Both the position numbers and the translations under genes were made by a program. This document shows positions 18,385 to 26,860 of a DNA stretch of 64,000 nt, one piece after another. Position 1 is the first letter of the stretch. Every line of letters begins with the position of its first letter. Origin of the DNA: Granulicatella elegans (GTDB taxonomy: Bacteria; Bacillota; Bacilli; Lactobacillales; Aerococcaceae); assembly GCF_020735385.1 (NCBI RefSeq), contig NZ_CP085953.1, forward strand, positions 434,001-498,000, in the 5' to 3' direction. The notes under the pieces were generated by a model that had not been told where the DNA came from, did not search any database, and worked only from the letters and a program-made list of their open reading frames with translations.

Positions 18385-20808
18385 CTACTTAGCTTCTTCT
18401 GGTTTTGTTGTCATTAGCTTATATAGCATGGTGTCTTTAGGGAATTTATCTATAAATGGAACAATAGTATTTCCAAAGAATAAGAGTCCCTCACCTGCAT
18501 TTGAATTAGTTATATAGTTTAACTGATAAGGCGATATTTTTAATTTCTTAGCAAGAATATCCCTATCTCCAGATGCTTGATTTAACATTAGAACAAAGTC
18601 TGTATTATCAAAGATATTTTCAATTTCCTGACTTGTTAAAAGGTCTTTTACGTTTTGTGTTATACCTGTTGGAATACCACCCCATTTTCTAAATCTTTTC
18701 CAGATTTCTACTGAATATGAAGCAGTTTGTGGGTCTTTTAATAAAAGGTGGAACTCATCTATATAGTATCTAGTAGACTTGCTTCCTCTATTTAGGGAAA
18801 CCTTGTTCCAAACCTGGTCTTGAATTACAAGCATACCTATTTTTTTAAGTTGTGTTCCTAGCTCTTTTATATCAAAACAGAGTAGTTGTCTATTTAAGTC
18901 AACATTTGACCTATTATTAAATACATTAAGACTTCCCTTAACATAAATTTCCATTTCTGTTGCTAGTTTTCTACCGACTCCCTCTTCTTGAGATAGGAGC
19001 ATATCGTATAAATCTCCTAATATTGGCATATTTTCTGGTTTTGGGTCTTCAAAATATTTTTGGTATATCTTTGGTAAGCACCTATCTATAACTGATTTTT
19101 CTGCAGCAGTAAGACCAGATCCTCCTACTACAAGTTCAAGCATAGACATTATGAAGTTTGCCTTATCCTTTAAAGGTGCGTCCCCATCTCCATAGTTCAT
19201 ATTAATATCTAGTGGATTAAGGTAGTCCTTTGATTTTGCTGAAACTTTAATAACTTCTCCATTAAATTGTTTTACAAGGTTTGAATACTCGCCTTCAGGA
19301 TCACAAATAATTACATCATCGTCTGTTACAAGAATTGCATTTGCCATCTCTCTCTTTGCCGAGAAAGATTTACCAGAACCTGGTGTTCCTAATATTAATC
19401 CGTTAGGGTTCTTGAGTTTCTTCCTATCTGCCATAATTAAGTTTTGGCTAAGGGCATTTAAGCCATAGTACAAAGAATTTGCTGAATCAATAAATAGCTC
19501 TTCTGTTGTAAAAGGCATAAATACTGCCGTTGATGATGAAGTTAAAAATCTTTTTATCTCGACTTGGTTAACTCCTAGAGGTAAGACAGAAACAAGTCCT
19601 TGCTCTTGCTGATGAGATAATCTTTTCACCTGACAATTATGTCTGTTAGCAATTGATGAGATTTGAGCAATAGTATTTTCTAATTTTTGATTAGTCCTAG
19701 CAAAATTCATCATTACTATGGTAACTACAAAGAGCCTTTCATCTCTATTTTGTAAGTCAGATAACATGGACTTAACATCCGCACCAAAAGTATTTATATC
19801 TGATGGAATAATATCCATATCATATCCTGCTCGAACTGCTTTCTTTTGTTCTTCAATTTTCATTCTATCCAGGTCTGTATTTTTTCTCTTAATGAGTTTA
19901 ATGGCTTCTGCTTGTTCAACTACATCTATATGAAAAGCTACATAAATATTGTCATCAATATCTAAAAACTCAGATAACATTCTGTCTGATAACTCACTTG
20001 CAAGTATTTGAAAATGGCTTACTGCTCCAATATATTTACCAAATTTAAAATTATTTACTGGTGCAAAATTAAAGATATTGGGAGTTATATGTGACTTTGT
20101 AGACTCTTTCTTCTTCAAATCTTTATATGAAAAATAAAAGTTTTTGTCTGGATTTAACATATCGTGAACAAGTCTTAGCCTTTCTTCACCATCAAGGCTT
20201 TCTGCTCTTACTCCCATAGATTTAAAGTTAGATAAAATATCTACTTCAAGTCTATTTAACTTTGCTCTTGCTTGCTCTAGGTTATCGGCTTCTGTTGTAA
20301 AGGTTATATACTTCATCTTTTTAAGTCCGTTATTGCCCTTTGCAAGTTGAAGCTTTAACATCTCCCTAAACTCTTTTCTTACATCGTCATAGAAGTCTCC
20401 CTTATCAGCAATTTTAATTGCATCTTGTAGGTCTTTATTTCTTCCTAATTGATTTACATACGAAAGTTCAATGTGGACACTTGGATCAAAAGAATTTAAA
20501 AAGTTGGCAAATTGGTTAAAGATTAAATCTCTATCTTCTTCCAATGCCAACTGGTAATTTATATCTTGAAATGAAATTGTCCTTGAATAATTTTTTTCAT
20601 CTAACTGGCAAATGCCCTCTGGTAACATTCTTATATAGGGAATTGTATCTTCAACAGTAAATCTCTTTTTCTCTTTCTTTAAAAGTACACTTAGAAGACT
20701 ATTTGTTGGATCTTTCTTTGTTTTTAGCCTTCTTACTTCCTTTCGGTCTTTTTTTAATTGTTTTTCCCTTAGATTTAAGTCGCTGATTTGCTTTTTTCTT
20801 TGCTTCAA
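18385..20808 (-). CDS. VirB4-family conjugation ATPase
   Basis: The 807-residue ATPase has a Walker A motif (GTPGSGKSFSAK, about residue 473) and a Walker B/DE motif in YYIDEFHLLL (about 684), and energises the type IV secretion channel from the cytoplasmic face. The start is a TTG at 20808 with a perfect AGGAGG six bases upstream; no ATG occurs nearby that would keep the conserved N-terminus. This start lies within the PrgI gene, so the two genes overlap by 110 bases in different frames. That overlap makes the basic first 40 residues dual-coded. Function is assigned from family and neighbours with high confidence. Confidence 0.93.
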   Translation of the reverse strand: MKQRKKQISDLNLREKQLKKDRKEVRRLKTKKDPTNSLLSVLLKKEKKRFTVEDTIPYIRMLPEGICQLDEKNYSRTISFQDINYQLALEEDRDLIFNQFANFLNSFDPSVHIELSYVNQLGRNKDLQDAIKIADKGDFYDDVRKEFREMLKLQLAKGNNGLKKMKYITFTTEADNLEQARAKLNRLEVDILSNFKSMGVRAESLDGEERLRLVHDMLNPDKNFYFSYKDLKKKESTKSHITPNIFNFAPVNNFKFGKYIGAVSHFQILASELSDRMLSEFLDIDDNIYVAFHIDVVEQAEAIKLIKRKNTDLDRMKIEEQKKAVRAGYDMDIIPSDINTFGADVKSMLSDLQNRDERLFVVTIVMMNFARTNQKLENTIAQISSIANRHNCQVKRLSHQQEQGLVSVLPLGVNQVEIKRFLTSSSTAVFMPFTTEELFIDSANSLYYGLNALSQNLIMADRKKLKNPNGLILGTPGSGKSFSAKREMANAILVTDDDVIICDPEGEYSNLVKQFNGEVIKVSAKSKDYLNPLDINMNYGDGDAPLKDKANFIMSMLELVVGGSGLTAAEKSVIDRCLPKIYQKYFEDPKPENMPILGDLYDMLLSQEEGVGRKLATEMEIYVKGSLNVFNNRSNVDLNRQLLCFDIKELGTQLKKIGMLVIQDQVWNKVSLNRGSKSTRYYIDEFHLLLKDPQTASYSVEIWKRFRKWGGIPTGITQNVKDLLTSQEIENIFDNTDFVLMLNQASGDRDILAKKLKISPYQLNYITNSNAGEGLLFFGNTIVPFIDKFPKDTMLYKLMTTKPEEAK

Positions 20809-21109
20809 TGTATGCCTCCTTTCTTATTCTCTTAGTTGGTTGATAAAACTTATGAAGATAGAAAAATTTAAAATATTTTTCAAAAGTTAAGGTATCTTTT
20901 TCATATAAGGTTATAAAAAAGATTGGCAGGGTTACTATTAGCATTACAATGATAGAAACATCATTAGGTAGATATTTCTTCATAAATAAATAGGTTGGTA
21001 TACCAATTAGTCCTGCCACAGAAAAACCTATAAGTTGTCTTTTGGTTAAGTTAAAGGCAACCTTTGTTTTAATCTTGTCCAAATCTTTTGGTATTGGTAC
21101 ATATGCCAT
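20699..21109 (-). CDS. PrgI-family membrane protein of the transfer channel
   Basis: A 136-residue protein with a conserved start (MAYVPIPKDLDKIKTKVAFNLTKRQLIGF), two hydrophobic helices (about 27-45 and 50-70) and a very basic C-terminal tail. PrgI proteins pair with VirB4 in Gram-positive transfer systems and are thought to act like VirB3. The tail overlaps the virB4 start by 110 bases, which suggests tightly coupled synthesis of the two partners. Confidence 0.9.
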   Translation of the reverse strand: MAYVPIPKDLDKIKTKVAFNLTKRQLIGFSVAGLIGIPTYLFMKKYLPNDVSIIVMLIVTLPIFFITLYEKDTLTFEKYFKFFYLHKFYQPTKRIRKEAYIEAKKKANQRLKSKGKTIKKRPKGSKKAKNKERSNK

Positions 21110-21110
21110 T

Positions 21111-21401
21111 TTAATCTCCCTCTACTTCTTCTTTGGAAAGTTCAAGTATATGGTCATAATTAGATGTTGTTTCCTCTTCCAGGTAGCTAATTCTTTCTTC
21201 TAATTCTTCTTGTTTTTCTTCATTTCTGTCATTGTATTCGCCTTGATACATAACAAATTCATTGTGACATCTTCCGAGTCTATTTATTCTCCTCTTTAAG
21301 TTTCTAATCTCTTCATTTCTTTTTTTCTCTTTTAAGATTTCATAAGTTCCTCCTAATAAAATTCCAAGTCCCAATAAAGCACAATTTTTCTTTTTTAACA
21401 T
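21111..21401 (-). CDS. Small single-span membrane protein of unknown function
   Basis: This 96-residue protein has one short hydrophobic segment at the N-terminus (ALLGLGILLGGTYEIL, residues 8-23) followed by a charged coiled-coil part (about 45-85, EEKQEELEERISYLEEE). I do not recognise the family. It lies between virB6 and prgI with gaps of 9 and 1 bases, so it is almost certainly part of the channel operon and may be an accessory membrane component. Confidence 0.7.
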   Translation of the reverse strand: MLKKKNCALLGLGILLGGTYEILKEKKRNEEIRNLKRRINRLGRCHNEFVMYQGEYNDRNEEKQEELEERISYLEEETTSNYDHILELSKEEVEGD

Positions 21402-21410
21402 TTATTCCTC

Positions 21411-22274
21411 CTAGTGCGTATTCATAATACTTTTTGCAACTGTTCCACTCTTAAACATCATAAGTCCAAGTAGTAGAGCATATCCTAATATACTAAACAA
21501 GCTTGCGTGAATATCTGTAATCTGTACCGTTCTTATTAAAACGGTGTAGATACCTAAACATACCATCAAAAACAAACCTTGTAGTCCCAAGGCAAAAAGT
21601 CCCTTGATATAATTTGTTCCAATCTGACCCCATTCTTTATTTCCCATAGTCGCAAATGGTATGGATGATACTGATGAGTAGACATATATTTCAAACATAC
21701 GCCCATATACTATTAAGGTAATAGTTAAAGATATACATTGAATTGCAATCCTTACAAGGCTTGTTTCAACTAATATCATTAAAAGCTCACCTATTTCTTT
21801 TTCTTTTAATGTATCAACCATTGCAACTATCTGATCTCCTGAAACAGTGGCAGAAGTAGTGATTACCCCTGCCGCTTTGTTTACAAGATTTTGTGCCACA
21901 TCAAAGACTGCCATTGAAAATTCAAAGGCATGGCTTGCAAGGTAGACTGCTATAAACATCTTTATAATGTATTTGAAAAACTCAAAAGTATCTGTATCGT
22001 GCATATTATTCTTTTGCATAACCATATTTATGAGTTCAATACATAAAACTGCTGTTATGATAAGACCTGCTATTGGAACGATCACATTATCATTAATGTT
22101 TTTTATGAAGTTATACACTTCTCCATTCCAACCCATTGGTGTCTTCCCAACATCAGTTGCAATAACTCCTACCTTGTCATTTATATCTAAGAACATGGAC
22201 TCAAGATTTGCTTGGATACCGCCCAGTAGAAGGTCTTTGAAAAACTCCTCTATCTTGTCGAATATCCCAAACAT
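21411..22274 (-). CDS. VirB6/TrbL-like polytopic transfer protein (CD1112 type)
   Basis: The 287-residue protein has at least five hydrophobic helices (for example VIVPAIGLIITAVLCIELI, IIKMFIAVYLASHAF, ALLLGLMMF) and begins with an amphipathic segment. It matches the CD1112 family of Tn1549-type elements, the inner-membrane VirB6-like part of the channel. It lies directly downstream of the split Maff2 gene (19 bases after its stop), as in related elements. Confidence 0.88.
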   Translation of the reverse strand: MFGIFDKIEEFFKDLLLGGIQANLESMFLDINDKVGVIATDVGKTPMGWNGEVYNFIKNINDNVIVPIAGLIITAVLCIELINMVMQKNNMHDTDTFEFFKYIIKMFIAVYLASHAFEFSMAVFDVAQNLVNKAAGVITTSATVSGDQIVAMVDTLKEKEIGELLMILVETSLVRIAIQCISLTITLIVYGRMFEIYVYSSVSSIPFATMGNKEWGQIGTNYIKGLFALGLQGLFLMVCLGIYTVLIRTVQITDIHASLFSILGYALLLGLMMFKSGTVAKSIMNTH

Positions 22275-22293
22275 TTAATTTCTCCTTTTCTTC

Positions 22294-25259
22294 TTACTTG
22301 AGTACATTTGCAAGTAGTGGAATTAATTTAATACCGATTAGTACAATTCCCCCACCAGCCATAAGCTGCTTAATACCTTGAGATTTAGCACCAGATAGTG
22401 ATAGGTAATCCTTTGATGTTATCTCCGGATTTTCCCCCACTTCACACCGTGCATGCGACTTTCACCGCACACGGCGTTCCATCACAAGAAAGATTTTCAC
22501 GTTTTAACTAAGACTTACACACTTCGTAACAAATTATTTTTTTCTCTAAATTAGTGGCAATTCTGCCATTTTTCTAAGCTTATTACATTTCTCAATCTGC
22601 TTGACTGTTAACCCAAGCTCTTTTATATATTTTTGGATTGTATCTACTTTTGTTGCATGGATGAGTATATGAACTGCTTCTGTAACAAGAATTAAGTTGC
22701 TGTAACTGTCTGTACCGCCTTGTTCAAGCGGTATCTTGTGATGGCAATGTATGTCGTTTGGTATAAGTTTTACACCTGTTACTCCACATCTGCCATATTG
22801 AGCTGCAAAGAGCGAGATTCTGTTGTCTGCAAACTCTATGCTTTTATCAAGCACAGGATGTCTCATCAACCAAACAAGTGTATCTACATCAATTTGCAGA
22901 TTTTTATGAATAAAAGCTCTGCCCTTTACAGTGTATTTATTTACAATCTTTTTCTTGTGTTTTGCGTCCTTTGTCCTAATATATCCAACTGGAATTAGCG
23001 GATGTCCATTAAGGAAGCGAAGCTGTTTACTTTTTCCATATTTTGCTTTGATAAATCCTTTGTTTAGCGTTCCACTGGTTTTAATATCAAGTCTGTTGTT
23101 CATCTGCTTTTTAATGTGAAAGGCTATTTTAGCAAAGTCCAAACTTACATTTGTTGCTATTTGGTAGTAATTATGCAAGCCTGAAACAGTGGCATTATAC
23201 TTGGCTATTGCTTTGTACTGTTCCTTTTCGTTTGCAGGTCTTTTTATATCCGCAACACATTTAGAAATATCTTCTTTTGCATTTTTCAGTGCCTTATCAC
23301 TTATATGCGACTGTACAACAAACTTTTTGCCTTTTGGTTTAACCTTAAGCTTAAATCCTAAGAACTCCGAATACCTTTGTTTTAGATTTGTTATTTTAGA
23401 TTTTTCTTCACTCACATTTAGTTTTAATCGGTCTTGCAACCATTTTGTAACTGCCTGATAGGTTCTTTTTGCATCGTAGTAATTACGGCAAAATATCTTA
23501 AAATCATCAGCATACCTTACAATGTATATTTCTTTTAGGTTGCTTGTTCTTAAAGCTCTGTAAGTATGGCTTTTTATCTCTGTTCCTTGACTGTTCGTTC
23601 TCTGTTTATATGGATAATGCGTAGGCATTGTCAGCCATTGAGATGAAACCCACCAATCTAATTCGTTCAAGACTACATTAGATAGTAGCGGTGATAATAT
23701 TCCGCCTTGTGGTGTTCCCTTTGTTGGTGTAATTACCTTTTTATCGGGCATAACTATGTCTGCTTTAAGCATTTCCTTAATGATACAAAGTAACTTTTTG
23801 TCTTGGATTCCTAAATTCCAAAGCTGCCTTATGAGCTTTGCATGATATACGTTATCGAAAAATCCTTGTATATCAATATCGACTACATAGTGTAAGTGCT
23901 GTATCTGCATTAGTCTTGCACATTCTGCAATAGCGTGTTCCGTACTCCTGTTAGGTCGAAACCCATAGGAACTGTCATGAAACTTGGCTTCACATATCGG
24001 CTCTAATATTTGCAAGATACATTGTTGTACAATTCTGTCTACAATAGTCGGTATTCCTAAAGGTCTTATTTTCCCATTAGGCTTTAGTATCTCCACTCTC
24101 TTTACAGGGCGTGGTTTATACCAATGAAACTGTTTTTGTATGAGAGAAATGTATTCTTCTTCATTTAGCCTTGATAGATGTTTTATTGTTCTGCCATCTA
24201 CTCCGGCTGTATGACTTCCTTTGTTCCCTTTTATACTACGATAGGCAAGTTTAATATTTTCTCTTGAAGTTATCAACTCCATTAAATTTGAAAATACTTT
24301 ATTATTACCGCTATCTTCATATAAATCATCAAGGACTTTTTGCAAGTCATAGTATTCCGTATAACGGATTTTGCTTTGTTTCAGTGTTTGTTTCGAAGTG
24401 GACACAGTCACCATCTCCTTTCGGATTTGATTTTCTTTGTCATACTCGAAGCTGTGTTTGTCTTAATTTCAGTTCTTGTACTTTCCTGTGACTGGTGGCT
24501 ATCCCTCCACGAACTTATTATTTTCGCTTCATAGGTACTGTGCCACCGCTTTCACCAAGATAAAGAACGGTTATATGCTGTTTTTACAGTCATTTTCCCA
24601 TTCAACACTTCTTTAGCATTAGACTGCTTCCGTGTTCTTGGCTTACCACGTTCCGACAATCTTATCATTGAATACGTTTAGGTTCTTCCTCTAAGCCTGT
24701 GTTTAGTTTTCACCATATCGCCTGTAACAATATATGGATTTTTATAACAACCATTCTTACTCATCCACAAACACCCCATCTTTGATGGGAATTGCCGTTA
24801 GGCAAATTCAAACGTTTAGACTTGTACATTCGGAAGTACGTCAGTGCTTTGGTATACACATTCTCACCATGCGTATTCGACACCCGGCATATAGGTAGCA
24901 CCGTCCACCTCTGAACAGCTTTCGTGTCTGATATGAAATATCAGTCTTACGGCTACTCTCTGCCGACTTCACCGAGCTTTTGACAATGAAATAGTCTAAT
25001 ATTCATTGCCAATCGGAGTATCAGTGTAGGCATTTCAGGGCGTTACCCCATCATTCTACCTATCAGATTGTCAGTTCTCCTAAGTTTTGAACTTTTAGTC
25101 CTTCGACTTAGTGCATAAGCTTTTCACTTATGAACGTGTCGCACGATTGTCATTTCCATAGCCTTCCATCAGGTTAATTACACCCCATGCTCCAAGTCCT
25201 GCACCTACTGCCATAACTAAAATCTTTAATACATTTACTGCCTGTGTAAAAAATTCCAT
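22294..25259 (-). CDS. Maff2-family membrane protein, gene split by a group II intron
   Basis: Exon 1 (25145-25259) encodes 38 residues, MEFFTQAVNVLKILVMAVGA and onward to MEGYGNDN. Exon 2 (22294-22394) resumes with PGAKSQGIKQLMAGGGIVLI and ends in a lysine before TAA. Joining C at 25145 to C at 22394 makes codon CCT and an uninterrupted 71-residue protein with two hydrophobic helices, exactly the expected size and sequence style of Maff2 proteins, which resemble VirB2/TrbC pilins. The start has GAGGAGG upstream, inside the end of the SSB gene. The gene is functional only if the intron splices. Confidence 0.88.
22546..24414 (-). CDS. ltrA: Group II intron maturase: reverse transcriptase with HNH endonuclease
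   Basis: The 622-residue protein has a reverse-transcriptase domain (about 60-370) with PLGIPTIVDRIVQQ, TPQGGILSPLLSN and the active-site YADD in IVRYADDFKIFC. A maturase (thumb/X) domain follows, and then a C-terminal HNH endonuclease with CGVTGVKLIPNDIHCHHKIP and LEQGGTDSYSNLILV. It is full length and all catalytic motifs are intact, so the intron should be able to splice with its help and retrohome. Confidence 0.96.
   Translation of the reverse strand: MVTVSTSKQTLKQSKIRYTEYYDLQKVLDDLYEDSGNNKVFSNLMELITSRENIKLAYRSIKGNKGSHTAGVDGRTIKHLSRLNEEEYISLIQKQFHWYKPRPVKRVEILKPNGKIRPLGIPTIVDRIVQQCILQILEPICEAKFHDSSYGFRPNRSTEHAIAECARLMQIQHLHYVVDIDIQGFFDNVYHAKLIRQLWNLGIQDKKLLCIIKEMLKADIVMPDKKVITPTKGTPQGGILSPLLSNVVLNELDWWVSSQWLTMPTHYPYKQRTNSQGTEIKSHTYRALRTSNLKEIYIVRYADDFKIFCRNYYDAKRTYQAVTKWLQDRLKLNVSEEKSKITNLKQRYSEFLGFKLKVKPKGKKFVVQSHISDKALKNAKEDISKCVADIKRPANEKEQYKAIAKYNATVSGLHNYYQIATNVSLDFAKIAFHIKKQMNNRLDIKTSGTLNKGFIKAKYGKSKQLRFLNGHPLIPVGYIRTKDAKHKKKIVNKYTVKGRAFIHKNLQIDVDTLVWLMRHPVLDKSIEFADNRISLFAAQYGRCGVTGVKLIPNDIHCHHKIPLEQGGTDSYSNLILVTEAVHILIHATKVDTIQKYIKELGLTVKQIEKCNKLRKMAELPLI
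24415..25144 (-). ncRNA. Group II intron RNA, domains I to IV (5' part)
   Basis: This 730-base stretch has no protein gene. It lies between the intron 5' end (GTGCGAC at 25144) and the maturase start, where domains I to III of the ribozyme must fall, and it is visibly rich in short complementary segments. I did not assign individual helices. The matching 3' domains V and VI are at 22395-22480. Confidence 0.8.
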
Positions 25260-25262
25260 TGT

Positions 25263-25574
25263 TTATTCCTCCTCATTTTCTTCTTTCTTTTCAATCTTGT
25301 TATATGACTTCACAACAAAGTTTTTGTAAGTCTTTCCGTCTTTTTCACGCTTCTTAAAGTAACCAAAGATATGAATCAAATCGCCTTTTTCAAAGGCTTT
25401 TGCTGTTTCTACCTTTTCACCATAGGCTGCACAATTGATATATTCCTTGCCTTTTCCGTACTTTTTTACAAGTGTGAAGTTTGCAACCTCAACAGCTTCT
25501 CCTTCTTTGTCAAAACTTGAAAAAGTTGGTTCTGCCAATAAGTTGGCATTGATGTTAATCATTTCTTGCTTCAT
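25263..25574 (-). CDS. Single-stranded DNA-binding protein-like (OB fold) of the ICE
   Basis: A 103-residue protein with an OB-fold pattern (ININANLLAEPTFSSFDKEG, VANFTLVKKYGKGKEYINCA, GDLIHIFGYFKKREKDGKTY) and an acidic C-terminal tail (EEENEEE-like). It is shorter than housekeeping SSB. It probably coats the transferred strand or recruits host replication enzymes. Its stop lies three bases before the Maff2 start, and the Maff2 ribosome binding site lies inside its last codons. A hairpin with U-tract precedes its own ribosome binding site. Confidence 0.82.
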   Translation of the reverse strand: MKQEMININANLLAEPTFSSFDKEGEAVEVANFTLVKKYGKGKEYINCAAYGEKVETAKAFEKGDLIHIFGYFKKREKDGKTYKNFVVKSYNKIEKKEENEEE

Positions 25575-25605
25575 TAAAAATTTCTCCTTTTCTTTTCAAT
25601 AAAAA

Positions 25606-25636
25606 AGCGACTGGAGTTTTTTATTTTCCAATCGCT
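25606..25636 (-). terminator. Hairpin with U-tract before the SSB gene (attenuator candidate)
   Basis: The minus transcript pairs AGCGATTGGA (25627-25636) with TCCAGTCGCT (25606-25615), ten pairs including one G-U, followed by six T, AAAGGAG and the SSB ATG. It follows the 11-codon frame at 25651-25686. Confidence 0.65.
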
Positions 25637-25650
25637 GATACTCTTGCTAT

Positions 25651-25686
25651 TTAGTTTTCCTTAGTGGGATTTCTTATCCTTACCAT
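25651..25686 (-). CDS. Possible 11-residue peptide MVRIRNPTKEN
   Basis: A tiny frame begins at ATG 25686 with a perfect AGGAGG three bases upstream and ends at TAA 25651-25653. It lies between two hairpin/U-tract structures, after virD4 and before the SSB gene. A strong start signal on so short a frame suggests a leader peptide, or the remains of a longer gene. No product is proven. Confidence 0.35.
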   Translation of the reverse strand: MVRIRNPTKEN

Positions 25687-25715
25687 CTTTCCTCCTGATT
25701 TTGAGTAATAAAAAA

Positions 25716-25746
25716 GCAGCAAATCTATGTTCTTTAGACTTACTGC
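25716..25746 (-). terminator. Hairpin with U-tract at the 3' end of virD4
   Basis: The minus transcript forms a 12-pair stem (GCAGTAAGTCTA with TAGATTTGCTGC, two wobble pairs) that overlaps the last virD4 codons, followed by TTTTTTATTACTC, AGGAGG and the ATG of the 11-codon frame. The spacing of hairpin, T-run, ribosome site and ATG is the same as before other genes of the element. Confidence 0.65.
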
Positions 25747-26540
25747 ACTCTTGTAATAACCGTTTCTCTATTTAATTTTGCTTTCCCTTTTCTCTTGATA
25801 TATTCCTCAATATCAAACACATTCTTCTTATCATAGTCCTCCAAGAGCTTGTAGTTCTTATGCTTTGTAATATCAAATTTGTCTGATAAAAACGGTCTGA
25901 CACCTCTAAGCTGAAAGATACATTTACTGCCATCCATAACCGTTATCTCATCTTGACTCATCAGCTCCTTTCCTGTCTTTTGGTAATTGAGTCCATAACT
26001 ATTAGCATTGGAGCGTGTTTCAGAAGTGTTATATAGGTCTATGGTTTCTTTACCAAGTGTTTCAGATAATTCTTTTAGCGTAGTTTTCTCTTTACCTCCA
26101 AGAAACAAGGTACTATCACAGTTCCCTACAATCGTATCTGCATTATCTTTATAAATTGCCTTTAGCTGAGATTGTGCCTGCAAGATAATGCTTGCCGAAA
26201 TCTCCCTTGAACGGATTGTCGCAATCAATTTCTCAAATTTGGGAATTAATCCTATATTTGCAAACTCATCAAGCAAGCATCTTACATGAACAGGTAATCG
26301 TCCTCCATATTCATCATCCGCCTTATCACAAAGTAGGTTAAATAACTGCGAGTACATAATAGACACCACAAAATTAAAGGTATCATCTGTATCAGAGATA
26401 ATAACAAAGAGTGCTGTCTTTCTATCTCCAAGGGTATCAAGCTCAAGTTCATCTTCTTTCATCAAGTCCCTAAGCTCTTGAATATCAAAAGGAGCAAGTC
26501 TTGCACCACATGAAATAAGAATAGATTTAGCTGTTTTTCC
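25740..26540 (-). pseudogene. virD4 coupling protein, 3' part separated by the IME
   Basis: From the GGA at 26538-26540 the frame reads GKTAKSILISCGARLAPFDI and then the C-terminal half of a VirD4/TraG coupling protein: LLDEFANIG (Walker B), SREISASIILQAQSQL and the conserved tail. The 5' part is at 41053-42039. Joined at a single GGA, the two parts give 594 codons, the normal size of the family. An internal ATG at 26465 exists, but translation from it would lack the Walker A motif and membrane helices and could not work alone. Confidence 0.9.
26538..26540 (-). other. Right IME-ICE junction, GGA core
   Basis: Here IME sequence (minus: TTGTTACA before GGA) changes to the native virD4 sequence GGAAAAACAGC. 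The same GGA occurs at the other junction (41053-41055), so GGA, or GA within it, is the crossover core, as for TnpX-type recombinases that exchange at GA. Confidence 0.85.
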
Positions 26541-26563
26541 TGTAACAACTTGTCAAGGACTTT

Positions 26564-26749
26564 CTAATCATTTTTATCTCCTTTTTGATGTTTTTTCATC
26601 TCCATTTCTCTAAGCATTATCCTTTTCAATTTATCTTGCATAGTTTCAGTCGCATTTTCATTAAAATGGACAATAACCTCATAAGTTACTTTTCCAATCT
26701 TTTTTATAGTCTTTGTTCCTGTATTATGTTCATTTTTATTTTCGTGCAT
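26564..26749 (-). CDS. TnpW-family small protein
   Basis: The 61-residue product starts at ATG 26749 with AGGAGG nine bases upstream; a TTG further up is rejected because it precedes that site. The core TKTIKKIGKVTYEVIVHFNE followed by a short basic helix matches the TnpW family named in Tn4451-type elements. Function unknown. It is the last gene before the right IME end and is preceded by the shared-type hairpin at 26784. Confidence 0.75.
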   Translation of the reverse strand: MHENKNEHNTGTKTIKKIGKVTYEVIVHFNENATETMQDKLKRIMLREMEMKKHQKGDKND

Positions 26750-26783
26750 ATTAGTTTCCCTCCTGTTAGTTGCAATCAAAAAA

Positions 26784-26811
26784 AGACGATAGAGTTTTAT
26801 TTCTACCGCCT
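26784..26811 (-). terminator. Hairpin with U-tract before tnpW (shared sequence)
   Basis: The minus transcript pairs AGGCGGTAGA with TCTATCGTCT through G-U pairs, followed by seven T. The sequence CTATCGTCTTTTT is identical to that in the ICE hairpins at 7283 and 44175, although this copy is in the IME. Confidence 0.7.
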
Positions 26812-26860
26812 TTCACAAGTCTTATAGCTATTCATTTAATAACGCTTTACCATTTACATA

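Larger units (their letters stand above)
22395..25144 (-). mobile_element. Group II intron with encoded maturase
   Basis: The intron is 2,750 bases. It starts with GTGCGACACG, the conserved 5' form of bacterial group II introns, and ends in AT. The boundaries are fixed by the protein frame of the interrupted Maff2 gene. A domain V-like hairpin with GTGTGCGGTGAAAGTCGCAT lies at about 22443-22478, followed by a domain VI-like stretch to the 3' end. The maturase gene fills domain IV. The intron lies in the same direction as its host gene, as required for splicing. Confidence 0.93.

Noticed and set aside
26465-26537. VirD4 C-terminal half as an independent gene starting at ATG 26465
   Set aside because: It lacks Walker A and the membrane helices and has no convincing ribosome site; the frame clearly continues upstream to the IME junction.
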